A stretch of 64,000 nucleotides of DNA, taken from the NCBI RefSeq assembly GCF_050749885.1, contig NZ_JBOIUB010000001.1, positions 806,001 to 870,000 of the forward strand, read 5' to 3'. This document shows, in pieces, positions 9,107-17,222 of the stretch. Made by a program: the position numbers and the translations under genes. The notes under the pieces were generated by a model. The model searched no databases and was not told the origin of the DNA. It saw only the letters and a program-made list of their open reading frames with translations. The first letter of the stretch is position 1. Every line of letters begins with the position of its first letter. Source of the stretch: Zooshikella sp050749885. Its GTDB lineage: Bacteria; Pseudomonadota; Gammaproteobacteria; Pseudomonadales; Zooshikellaceae.

Positions 9107-10111
9107 ATGGCAACGATAAAAGATGTGGCAAAACTGGCTGGCGTTTCTACGACAACAGTCTCTCATGTGTTGAATAATACACGGTTTGTTGCAAAAGAAA
9201 CGCAGGAGCGGGTGTATGCTGCTGTTAAGTCATTGAACTATGCACCCAGTGCCGTTGCCCGAAGTTTAAAGGTTAACCAAACTCGCACCTTGGGTTTGCT
9301 CGTCACCTCAAGCTCCAATCCTTTTTTTGCGGAAGTAGTACAGGGGGTAGAAGCGGCGTGCTTTGAGGAGGGTTACTCGCTTTTACTATGTACCATTGAA
9401 GGGGATCGTCAAAAACTCCGTCATTACTTGGAAACATTAGTCGCCAAGCGTATTGATGGTTTGCTATTAATGTGCACAGAATATGATCCTTTATTATTTT
9501 CACTATTGGAGTCCTATGAGTCTTTGCCTCAAGTGATTATGGATTGGGGACCTAGTAACGAGTTTATGGATAAAATTCAGGATAATTCTGCACAAGGAGG
9601 GTACCTTGCGACACGTTATTTAATTGAACAAGGACATACAGCCATTGGTTGTTTAACAGGGCCTATGGAAAAATTACCCAGTCAGCAACGGTTCGCTGGA
9701 TTTCAACAGGCTATGGAGGAAGCAAACCTTACCATAAATTCAGAATGGGTAGTCGCTGGAGATTTTGAAGCGATGAGCGGGGAACAGGCATTTAAGGAAA
9801 TTTGGTCATTAACCAAACGCCCAACTGCGATGTTTGCATGTAATGATGTTATGGCGATGGGAATGATATGTGCCGCTTATAAAAATGGGGTGAAGGTTCC
9901 TGAAGCGTTATCGATCATTGGTTATGATGATATTCCCATGGCAAAATATTTTATTCCGCCACTTACCAGTATTTCTCAGCCAAAGCGTGAACTAGGAAAA
10001 ATGGCCGTTGCTACACTTGTTGATAAAATTAAACGTAAACGAAAAAAAGGAAAAACATTACTTTTAGAAACACAGCTTTCAATTCGGTGTTCTGTTAGCC
10101 GAAGAGGGTAA
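9107..10111 (+). CDS. rbsR: LacI-family transcriptional regulator, probable ribose repressor
   Basis: A 334-residue regulator with an N-terminal LacI helix-turn-helix (MATIKDVAKLAGVSTTTVSH) and a C-terminal periplasmic-binding-protein-like sensor domain that includes NPFFAEVVQGVE and AMFACNDVMAMGM. The ATG at 9107 is chosen because LacI proteins normally begin there; the frame also reaches a TTG at 9086 overlapping the rbsK stop. As last gene of the ribose operon it most likely represses it in the absence of ribose, through the palindrome at 3938-3961. Its 3' end overlaps the facing gene by 33 bp. Confidence 0.92.
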   Translation: MATIKDVAKLAGVSTTTVSHVLNNTRFVAKETQERVYAAVKSLNYAPSAVARSLKVNQTRTLGLLVTSSSNPFFAEVVQGVEAACFEEGYSLLLCTIEGDRQKLRHYLETLVAKRIDGLLLMCTEYDPLLFSLLESYESLPQVIMDWGPSNEFMDKIQDNSAQGGYLATRYLIEQGHTAIGCLTGPMEKLPSQQRFAGFQQAMEEANLTINSEWVVAGDFEAMSGEQAFKEIWSLTKRPTAMFACNDVMAMGMICAAYKNGVKVPEALSIIGYDDIPMAKYFIPPLTSISQPKRELGKMAVATLVDKIKRKRKKGKTLLLETQLSIRCSVSRRG

Positions 10112-10840
10112 ATATTGTTTATAGTGAGTTAAAACTTTTGTTACATCATTTTGGTTGGCAATTATATTTATTGCAGAAAGCAATTCTTTATTTAATTTTG
10201 GCTTTTTCTGACTTAAAGCACAATGCAATGGGTATATGTTATCTATAAGGGAGGCCAGTTGTAAGCCATTAGCTTTACCTTGTCTTTTTAAATAAAAAAA
10301 AGAATAGTCATTATCAATAATAACATTAACACGCTTTAATTGTATTAGTTTATAAAGCTCTGCTGTTGAGCGCCTTGAAATACGGGTTGCTTTGCCATCG
10401 TCAAAGAGTGACATCAATGTATCGCTATAGATATAGCCGAGATGACTTCCAATATTAAAGCTTTTGAGTTGTTCATAATGAGTAATGTCTTCATCTTGCT
10501 GACGAATAATAAAAAATTCACGTTGTCTTAATAATGCTGGTCCCCAAGTGAAATGTTCAGGAAATGTTAACCAGTTGGGGTTGTATAAGCACAACATTTG
10601 AATGTGTCCAGAAGCTAAAAAGTCTTCTATTCGATTAACAGGTAGTGAATGGAAGACAGGTTCAAGCTTCGCTGTTGACACAATAAGCGAGGCAATATCG
10701 TAGATTAATCCCCCAATCAGCTTGTCGCCTTTTTCTTCATCAAAAGGAAGTCCATGAGGAGTGTAGCCAATGTCTACAGTTCTAGCAATTGCGATATGAC
10801 CACATAACAAAATGAATAAAAATGTTAAGATATGTTTCAT
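10079..10840 (-). CDS. Periplasmic solute-binding family 3-like protein
   Basis: A 253-residue protein with a cleavable signal peptide (MKHILTFLFILLCGHIAIA). Its two-lobed SBP_bac_3-type layout shows in the segments IGYTPHGLPFD, GGLIYDIASLIV and the late RVNVIIDNDYSFFYLKRQ. Proteins of this kind are common orphans in marine gammaproteobacteria, and their ligands are usually unknown. No ABC transporter genes are adjacent, so a role in uptake cannot be assumed; sensing is equally possible. Its 3' end runs 33 bp into the convergent rbsR gene. Confidence 0.8.
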   Translation of the reverse strand: MKHILTFLFILLCGHIAIARTVDIGYTPHGLPFDEEKGDKLIGGLIYDIASLIVSTAKLEPVFHSLPVNRIEDFLASGHIQMLCLYNPNWLTFPEHFTWGPALLRQREFFIIRQQDEDITHYEQLKSFNIGSHLGYIYSDTLMSLFDDGKATRISRRSTAELYKLIQLKRVNVIIDNDYSFFYLKRQGKANGLQLASLIDNIYPLHCALSQKKPKLNKELLSAINIIANQNDVTKVLTHYKQYLPSSANRTPN

Positions 10841-10966
10841 ACATGGTGTTGCCTTTGAAATTCATGCTTGTCATTGTGCGTTGTACAATTCACCATCCAT
10901 AGTGATTTTTCTTTATGTTTAAGAGTAGTACGAAACTTAATGTTTAGGCACTTAATACCACGGCTA

Positions 10967-11270
10967 TCATGATATTAAAACAACCTTTAATGCCAACAGT
11001 GATAAAATACACCCCATTATTCGATCTAACCAAATAGCGTTTTTATTAAGCTTATTTAATAGTGTGTGGCTTGGAGAGCAACACCGCAATAGTTGAGTAC
11101 CATAGCCTGTCAAACAAGAAGGGGATAATGATAAGTAATGACTTTGTCATGTTGTTGGATGCATAAGACGAGACAAACTGGCTAAATAAAGCAATAAACC
11201 AAAGGGTAATTTTAGGATTAATAAATAATTTTTTACGATTGAGTTGTATATACAGAGGAGTATTTACAAT
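10967..11270 (-). pseudogene. Remnant of a LysE/RhtB-family exporter gene
   Basis: Translating the minus strand by hand gives a LysE/RhtB-like C-terminal half. One frame runs LNRKKLFINPKITLWF and on through ALFSQFVSS to STIAVLLSKPHTI, followed by TAA. A second frame picks up immediately with LNKLNKNAIWLDRIMG and ends LLALKVVLIS before a TGA. One frameshift therefore breaks the gene, and the N-terminal half is missing. LysE/RhtB proteins export amino acids across the inner membrane; this copy should be dead. The remaining bases between 10841 and 11326 hold no other gene. Confidence 0.72.
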
Positions 11271-11326
11271 TTACTCTCTCTTACAGTTATAGTTTTAAGA
11301 GAGAGTATCTGTATCTACAATGTAGA

Positions 11327-12838
11327 TTAAGCAGCCAATGGCTGGTTTTTTTGTATTTTTTTAGGAAGCCACTTTTCCAGTACGCGTGGTAGGGTGGTGT
11401 TGTTTTCTGATTGGGCCGTCCACAATATATAGCCATCAGGCCTTATCAATAGGGCACATGGTAATTGGTGTGGCGGTTGAATTTGACCTGTTAACACTAC
11501 GAGCTGTTCATTACCAGTATTGATATAGTTTTTAATAAAATGGCTATTCGTTGTTTGATCAATTAATATAAATTGCTGTCTTCTTAACGTCTCATAAATA
11601 CGATGTGTGTGACCAAACTCATCAATTAACATGATATCTGGTACTCTTTTTCCTACTAGTTTATGTGATCCTTGTTTTGGAAATGGGTAGCGCAATGTTA
11701 CACCTGAAAGTTGTTTGATAACTAATAATTGAATAAATGGAACAGTCATTAGTAGTACACTTAAATGACGAAGTATTCGAGCTGGAAGACTACGGGATAT
11801 TTCATATTTAAATATTTTATCAGTGTTTTTGAGTATTTTACTATTTATTGCGCGTCGTTCTTGTTCATAGCTTTGCAATAACTCAGTTGGTGCTTGGCCT
11901 TTTAGTACAGCAATTAATTTCCAACCTAGATTGATTGCATCCTGAATGGCTATTTGCAGACCTTGTCCGCCTGAGGGTATATGAGTATGGGCTGCATCAC
12001 CCGCCAAAAATACACGACCGACCTGGTACTTATCGGCTTGGCGTTGTTCACTGCGAAAGCGTGACATCCAGGTGGGTTGATGAATGCCCAAGTCCCTGCC
12101 AAGAATACCTTGTACACTATCATTAAGTTCAGCGAGCGTGAGAGGATTTTCTACCGGGATATGCATATAGTGATGGTCAAGTACAATAAGGCGGAAAGAT
12201 CCATCATCAAATGGAAAAACAGCAACCATACCTCGTTTAGTGGTACGAGCATAAACTTTAGGTTCTGGAGGATAAGTTAAATGAACATCAGCAATACTTA
12301 ATGTGCAGTCATAGCGAAACCCTGGAAACTCAATATTAAGTAACTGACGAATGGTGCTTTTCACTCCATCACAACCAATCACATAGTCTGCTTGTAAATG
12401 GTTGATACCTTTAGCCGTTTTTACAGTAGTTATAACGTGTTGAGAAGTTTGTTTTATATCGATTACTTCCATGCCTCGAGTAATTTTCACACCCGCTTTT
12501 AATGCCATCGCTTCAAAATGAGCTTCAGCTTTACACTGTGGAATGATTAGCATGAATGGAAATCGGCTTTGTAAACGACTAAAGTCAAGGCTGTGTTTGC
12601 CATCACCCAGTGGTGCATGTACCCAGGGCGTCCCATTATTAATGAGTATATCCGCACGTCCCCTCATATCAAGTAATTCAAGGGTGTGTGGTAAAATACC
12701 AAATGCTCGAGATAAATTACTGGGTTTAGCTCTTCGTTCGATAATATGTGTTTGAATACCTGCGTTGGCAAGTTCAGTAGCGAGTGTTAATCCAGCTGGA
12801 CCTGCGCCTACTATGATAACGTTTGCTGTTTTTGACAT
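11327..12838 (-). CDS. FAD-dependent aromatic monooxygenase (SacJ/SfmO2-like candidate)
   Basis: A 503-residue class A flavoprotein monooxygenase of the PHBH fold. It has the N-terminal FAD motif GAGPAGLTLATELANAG, a central GCDGVKSTIRQLL and the GD motif FLAGDAAHTHIPSGGQG, plus a C-terminal thioredoxin-like domain as in phenol and polyketide hydroxylases. I choose the ATG at 12838 because ggag lies six bases upstream; an ATG four codons earlier (12850) has no site. In safracin and saframycin pathways an enzyme of this class hydroxylates the aromatic ring on the way to a quinone. That role is inferred from the cluster. It is the last gene of the minus-strand arm. Confidence 0.85.
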   Translation of the reverse strand: MSKTANVIIVGAGPAGLTLATELANAGIQTHIIERRAKPSNLSRAFGILPHTLELLDMRGRADILINNGTPWVHAPLGDGKHSLDFSRLQSRFPFMLIIPQCKAEAHFEAMALKAGVKITRGMEVIDIKQTSQHVITTVKTAKGINHLQADYVIGCDGVKSTIRQLLNIEFPGFRYDCTLSIADVHLTYPPEPKVYARTTKRGMVAVFPFDDGSFRLIVLDHHYMHIPVENPLTLAELNDSVQGILGRDLGIHQPTWMSRFRSEQRQADKYQVGRVFLAGDAAHTHIPSGGQGLQIAIQDAINLGWKLIAVLKGQAPTELLQSYEQERRAINSKILKNTDKIFKYEISRSLPARILRHLSVLLMTVPFIQLLVIKQLSGVTLRYPFPKQGSHKLVGKRVPDIMLIDEFGHTHRIYETLRRQQFILIDQTTNSHFIKNYINTGNEQLVVLTGQIQPPHQLPCALLIRPDGYILWTAQSENNTTLPRVLEKWLPKKIQKNQPLAA

Positions 12839-12937
12839 TGCTGGCTCCATACAAAAATACTTTAAATATACTCATCAAGAATAATTTTAGGTGTAAAAAA
12901 GTGCCATAGTAGTAGAAGTATTAGGTATATAATATTT

Positions 12938-13558
12938 TTATTTTATTGACTTTAATATAATAAAATGATCGTCGGTTATCTCTTCTTGAATTGGCGTTAG
13001 TCCTGATTTCTTGAGTAGTACTTTAATGTCTGGTAGTGCTTTTAAATTGGGTAAACGTTGAATAATATAGAGGAAAAACTTAACAAAAAAATTTGGAGGG
13101 CAGTGCTCTGCAAGAATGAAAATACCTCTGTGGCAAAGAACTCGATTTATTTCTTTTAATACCGAAAGCTGGTTACGCCAGTGACCAAATGATGTTGTAC
13201 AGATTACAAGATCAATGGTGTTATTGGCGAGTGGAATTGTTTCTGCTTTTTTAGTAATAAATTTAGCATGCGGCAATTTTTTACTGGCTTGTTCAATCAT
13301 TGCTTGGGCTGGATCAAGACCAATAACTTGAGATTCAGGCCAAAAATTTGTAAGTTGTTGTAACAAAGTACCTGTTCCACAGCCTATATCCAATATTTTT
13401 GAGGGATAGGTAGAATAACTGTTAGTTGCCCAGTTAAACACCTTAGTTTGCGCTGTTATGCAATCTTGACCGTACTTTTGATCATATAACGGGGCTATGC
13501 GATTAAAAATATCAATATAACCAGGATCTCGTTTTATATATTTATGCATTTTTTTCAA
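12938..13558 (-). CDS. Class I SAM-dependent methyltransferase (candidate N-methyltransferase)
   Basis: A 206-residue UbiE/Methyltransf_11-type protein with motif I ILDIGCGTGTLLQQL near residue 55, the acidic motif II segment VIGLDPAQAMIEQAS and motif IV LVICTTSFGHW. Its start overlaps the P450 gene end by 17 bp, so the two are translationally coupled. Saframycin and safracin carry an N-methyl group introduced by a small SAM enzyme, and this is the best candidate here because the C- and O-methyltransferases are accounted for by other genes. Substrate is inferred from context only. Confidence 0.78.
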   Translation of the reverse strand: MKKMHKYIKRDPGYIDIFNRIAPLYDQKYGQDCITAQTKVFNWATNSYSTYPSKILDIGCGTGTLLQQLTNFWPESQVIGLDPAQAMIEQASKKLPHAKFITKKAETIPLANNTIDLVICTTSFGHWRNQLSVLKEINRVLCHRGIFILAEHCPPNFFVKFFLYIIQRLPNLKALPDIKVLLKKSGLTPIQEEITDDHFIILKSIK

Positions 13559-15035
13559 ATGACTCCAAAATATTTCCCTTTATTTCAGGTGCTTTTAAAA
13601 AACGACTGGGTGTTTCCAGTTTTACAGTTAAACCCTGCTTAGCAACTAATGAAATACGCATAGAACGATCGACCTTGCTACCTGTAATAAGTGAGGGCCT
13701 AAAACGTTGTAAGAGTAAAATTAAAATTAATTTTACCTCAAGCAAGGCGAAATGGCGGCCCATACAGTTATGTTCTCCTGCACCAAATGCAATATACTCA
13801 AAAGGTGAGGGTTTAAGTGATGCCCAGCGTTGGGGGTTAAAACGTAAAGGCTGATTGAATACTTCTGGTATGCGGTGCGAAACATATGCACTGAAAAAAA
13901 TAGTTGTATCTTTATTGATAGGATAGCCATTTAGCTCGGCATCTTCATTAGCATAACGAATACCAAAAGCTGCAGGAGGAAATAAACGTAAGCTTTCTTT
14001 TATTACCCAGTCAAGATAGTTTAATCTTGATAAATCTTCTATGGTAGGCGGTTTACTATTAAGGGTTGTTTGTAGCTCTGTGAGTAATTGGGCATATTCT
14101 TCTGGGTGTTGGTCTAATAAAAATAACGTCCATAAAATTGCAGAGGCACTGCTCTCATGACATAGTACAGTGTATGCTTCACCAATAAGTTCATCTTCAC
14201 TGAAGCCAATCCCTTGATCATCTCGAGCTGCAATAAGTGCTGATAATATATCATAACCTTGCGTTGAAGCCTTACGTTTTTGGTGGATCATATTTCTAAT
14301 GATTGCTTCAATAGATGCAGCACATTGCAACATTTTACGGTAGGTGCTTCCTGGAACATCAACAGGAAAAAGTAGTGTAGCGGAGGAACCCGCTGTTTTT
14401 AATAAAAGTGCTATGTAATGCTCGAGCTTTTTCGACAGTGGATTTTGTTCAAGCCCAAACATAGTCTTGAGTGAAATTCGGGTGATTAAGCAAGTAATAT
14501 CCTGATCAATACGACGTACTTCGTTTAAACTCCAAGTATCCAGAGTTTCCTGAGTGATCGAAGTAATACTATTGAGATATTGATCAATGCTGTTTTTTTT
14601 GAAAGCAGGTTGCATTAGTCGACGGTGTTGGCGGTGTTTTTCACCATTTATTCTCAGTAATCCCAGGCTGAGCCGTTCCATGGACGACCCAACCGGAAAT
14701 TGACTTTCCCTAAATGCATCTGCAATAAACTGTTTTGACTGGGTAAATAACGCTTGGTGAAACGTTGGGCCAAAGATAGCAATATATTTTGGATCAGTAT
14801 TATCCCAGCTGCTTATTTGTCCATAGGCTTTATATGTTTTCATAAAAAAACCTATAGGATCGTTTAGCATGCGAAGCCCTTGCCAACGCCAACCAATCAG
14901 TGGTGTATGCCGATAACCTGGTATTAAATGAAGGTTAGATGTAGTTGCAGTAGTCTGATGAGAGTGACTAGTCTGTTCAACGTTAGTGGTTGCTTTAAGG
15001 GAGGTTGGTAAGTGAGACATAGAGTTATACGCCAT
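13542..15035 (-). CDS. Cytochrome P450
   Basis: A 497-residue P450. The haem-thiolate loop reads AFGAGEHNCMG with the axial cysteine near residue 422, the ExxR motif is ESLRLFPPA, and the I-helix oxygen-activation segment is VLCHESSASAIL. The long form with a Pro-rich N-terminal region resembles CYP110/CYP4-like bacterial enzymes, and no reductase or ferredoxin is fused or adjacent. It sits in the minus-strand biosynthetic arm between the O-methyltransferase and a small methyltransferase. A likely role is a tailoring oxidation of the tetrahydroisoquinoline scaffold, for example at the second aromatic ring. Site of action is unknown. Confidence 0.9.
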   Translation of the reverse strand: MAYNSMSHLPTSLKATTNVEQTSHSHQTTATTSNLHLIPGYRHTPLIGWRWQGLRMLNDPIGFFMKTYKAYGQISSWDNTDPKYIAIFGPTFHQALFTQSKQFIADAFRESQFPVGSSMERLSLGLLRINGEKHRQHRRLMQPAFKKNSIDQYLNSITSITQETLDTWSLNEVRRIDQDITCLITRISLKTMFGLEQNPLSKKLEHYIALLLKTAGSSATLLFPVDVPGSTYRKMLQCAASIEAIIRNMIHQKRKASTQGYDILSALIAARDDQGIGFSEDELIGEAYTVLCHESSASAILWTLFLLDQHPEEYAQLLTELQTTLNSKPPTIEDLSRLNYLDWVIKESLRLFPPAAFGIRYANEDAELNGYPINKDTTIFFSAYVSHRIPEVFNQPLRFNPQRWASLKPSPFEYIAFGAGEHNCMGRHFALLEVKLILILLLQRFRPSLITGSKVDRSMRISLVAKQGLTVKLETPSRFLKAPEIKGNILESFEKNA

Positions 15036-15189
15036 ACTTTATATGATTAAGTAGTGGGCTAGTAAATAAACAGTGAGTAAGACATGAGTGGACTATTGTA
15101 GATTTACCTATCGTTTGTAATTTGTTTATTAAACTTAAATATTGAGTCACGATGGAGATTATCTCTGATAAAACTCATTAATAGCATTT

Positions 15190-15325
15190 GGGTACCTCCA
15201 AATATAGTGTTTTTTTGTGAGAGCAAGGAAGCTCAACACAGAGGATTGCAGTGTAGGAATACATAAGGATCCACGTATAACGCTGACACGGCTATCACGT
15301 AAAAAGTGAACTATGAGAGGTACCC
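15190..15325. repeat. MITE-like inverted-repeat element in the biosynthetic operon
   Basis: A 136-bp element bounded by gggtacctc (15190-15198) and gaggtaccc (15317-15325). The similarity continues inward for about 35 bases per arm with mismatches. A direct attt flanks both ends (15186-15189 and 15326-15329), as expected of a target-site duplication. It has no coding capacity and fills most of the 311-bp gap between the P450 and O-methyltransferase genes. No mobile partner is in the window. Confidence 0.6.
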
Positions 15326-15346
15326 ATTTGTAAGATGTAATGTACA

Positions 15347-16006
15347 CTAACGCTTTAAGGCAAGTGTTAAACCATCAGCAAAAGGTAAAAAGCTTAATTC
15401 AACTCGATTGTCATGATGAAGTTTTTTATTAATTTGACGTAGTGATGTGGTTTCTTCATCCTCTATTGATGGATCTGCAACAGCGCCAGACCAGAGCGTG
15501 TTATCTAAAATAAGCAGACCACCTTTTTTGATTAACTGCAATGCAGACTCATAGTAATTGTCATAGTTTTCTTTATCTGCATCTATAAAGGCAATATCAA
15601 ATGTACCTGCTAATCCTTCATCGAGTAAGCTGGTTAAGCTTGATTTAGCATCACCAATCATGGTTTTTATTTTATGATCAATTCCTGCTTCATGCCAATA
15701 GCGGCGGCCTATATTTACCCATTCTTCATTGATATCACAACCAATCAGTAAGCCATCTTCGGGCAATGCTTGGGCTACACAAAGTGTGCTGTATCCGGTA
15801 AAAACACCTATTTCAAGCGCTTTCTGAGCATGTGTGATCTTTGTCAGTAGCGCCATAAATTGTCCTTGTTCTGGCATGATCTGCATGTTGCACTCAGGCA
15901 TTTCTCCCGTTTCATCACGGAGTGCTTTAAGAATGCTACTTTCTCTTAGCGAGTTATCACGGATATAGTTAAGAATAGTTTGATTGGTTTCAACGTGATG
16001 TATCAT
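15347..16006 (-). CDS. Catechol-type O-methyltransferase (SafC/SfmM3/SacG-like)
   Basis: A 219-residue O-methyltransferase of the cation-dependent CCoAOMT/SafC family. Motifs are ALEIGVFTGYSTLCVAQALP near residue 62, IGCDINEEW, and FIDADKENYDNYYE near residue 140 with the metal-binding aspartates; LILDNTLWSG follows. Saframycin, safracin and saframycin Mx1 pathways each use an enzyme of this family to methylate the 4-hydroxyl of 3-hydroxy-5-methyltyrosine. Adjacency to the SfmD-like gene (38 bp) supports that role. ATG start; length normal. Confidence 0.9.
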   Translation of the reverse strand: MIHHVETNQTILNYIRDNSLRESSILKALRDETGEMPECNMQIMPEQGQFMALLTKITHAQKALEIGVFTGYSTLCVAQALPEDGLLIGCDINEEWVNIGRRYWHEAGIDHKIKTMIGDAKSSLTSLLDEGLAGTFDIAFIDADKENYDNYYESALQLIKKGGLLILDNTLWSGAVADPSIEDEETTSLRQINKKLHHDNRVELSFLPFADGLTLALKR

Positions 16007-16044
16007 GTGGTTAATCCTTTACAGTATAGTTGTTGATACTAATT

Positions 16045-17082
16045 TTAAGAAATAGTTGATTTTGTATGAATTGTATTTAGCCGAGATTTTTTAAAATTAG
16101 TTAATGTATCTGCTGCAGATATTTGGTTTCTGGATTGCATTAATAAGCTTGGAGATTCATCTCCAACAAATTGTGTGCAAACAAATTTATGAGCATCGTA
16201 ACTTGCTGACATGGCCTCATAAAATGAGTCTCTGCTTTCATGTAGCTCTGAGGGTAATTGATTGAATATTTTTTTCGTATTGATAAGCTGTTTAACAAGT
16301 TGTTCATGATCTCGCCAATGTAGGCCACTCATATCTTCAGGAGCAATGGGTGGAGTGAGTGTTGGACGCACAGACTTTTCATACTCACTGTAAGTATAAT
16401 CGCCAGTAAAGCGGAAGCTAGACTCAACTCCCCACATAATAGATGTAGCTATACCTAAATAATAGCGTGCTGCTGCAGTATTGCCAGCGTTTACTTCATT
16501 GCGAAAACTATTTATGGCTATGATAAGTCCTTGACAAAAAACCATAAATACATAGTGACCTTTGGTCCAACGCTGAAGTGCATCACGCTGAGTATTTTCC
16601 ATTACTGGAGGGGAGATTAAAGGTGGATTATGAGTGTGTGATTGCTCTGACTTGAACAGTTTCAAAAGAGCATATAGTGCATAAATAAGTCGTCCCCACT
16701 GTGTTTGATCTAAAGTTGTTCCTCCTTGCATCGCTTCTTTAAAAATAAAATTAAAGGCTTCAAGCGCACTACTTAGCATTAGTAATGAAAGGTTATCTGT
16801 TGAGCGAATAATATTAAAGGCATGATCATTATCTTCATTACCTTTTGTTCCTATATATATGCAATCTGCTTTAGAAAAACCACTGTGTGATGTATTTAGT
16901 GTGTTAAGGTGTTTTTGTAGCGTTTGATGAAATTTTTTAGCTGGTAGTGTAAGGGGGAAATCTAATAAGTTATTAGTGGTCTCTAAAACAATGGGTAAAA
17001 TATCAAGTAATTTAGCATGCTCAGGTATTAACTCTGGGACAGCCAAATAAAAATTAGTTGATTGAGGCATTGTAAAATCCAT
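16045..17082 (-). CDS. SfmD/SacD-like haem protein (3-methyltyrosine hydroxylase candidate)
   Basis: A 345-residue, mostly helical protein without signal peptide. It lacks standard oxygenase motifs but carries HKFVC at His298-Cys302, the HxxxC pattern reported for covalent haem attachment in SfmD. SfmD of the saframycin pathway is a peroxide-using haem enzyme that hydroxylates 3-methyltyrosine to 3-hydroxy-5-methyltyrosine, and SacD is the safracin counterpart of similar length. Other conserved-looking stretches include WGVESSFRFTGDYTYSEY and DMSGLHWRDHEQL. Position beside the catechol O-methyltransferase gene matches the next step. The assignment rests on motif, length and context, not alignment. 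Confidence 0.75.
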   Translation of the reverse strand: MDFTMPQSTNFYLAVPELIPEHAKLLDILPIVLETTNNLLDFPLTLPAKKFHQTLQKHLNTLNTSHSGFSKADCIYIGTKGNEDNDHAFNIIRSTDNLSLLMLSSALEAFNFIFKEAMQGGTTLDQTQWGRLIYALYALLKLFKSEQSHTHNPPLISPPVMENTQRDALQRWTKGHYVFMVFCQGLIIAINSFRNEVNAGNTAAARYYLGIATSIMWGVESSFRFTGDYTYSEYEKSVRPTLTPPIAPEDMSGLHWRDHEQLVKQLINTKKIFNQLPSELHESRDSFYEAMSASYDAHKFVCTQFVGDESPSLLMQSRNQISAADTLTNFKKSRLNTIHTKSTIS

Positions 17083-17222
17083 AATTCCATATTTACCCTT
17101 TGGGTATATTGGTTTTATCTAACACCTATAGATGAATTACTCTATCTTTAGTGATGAATGTGCGGTGTTATTATTTGTTGTGAGCTTTTTATACTATATA
17201 TTTTGTTATTTATATACAATAA

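Noticed and set aside
15159..15347. 62-codon minus-strand frame overlapping the O-methyltransferase stop
   Set aside because: It starts with GTG in the overlap, but its whole length lies across the MITE-like inverted repeat, so it is most likely a chance frame.
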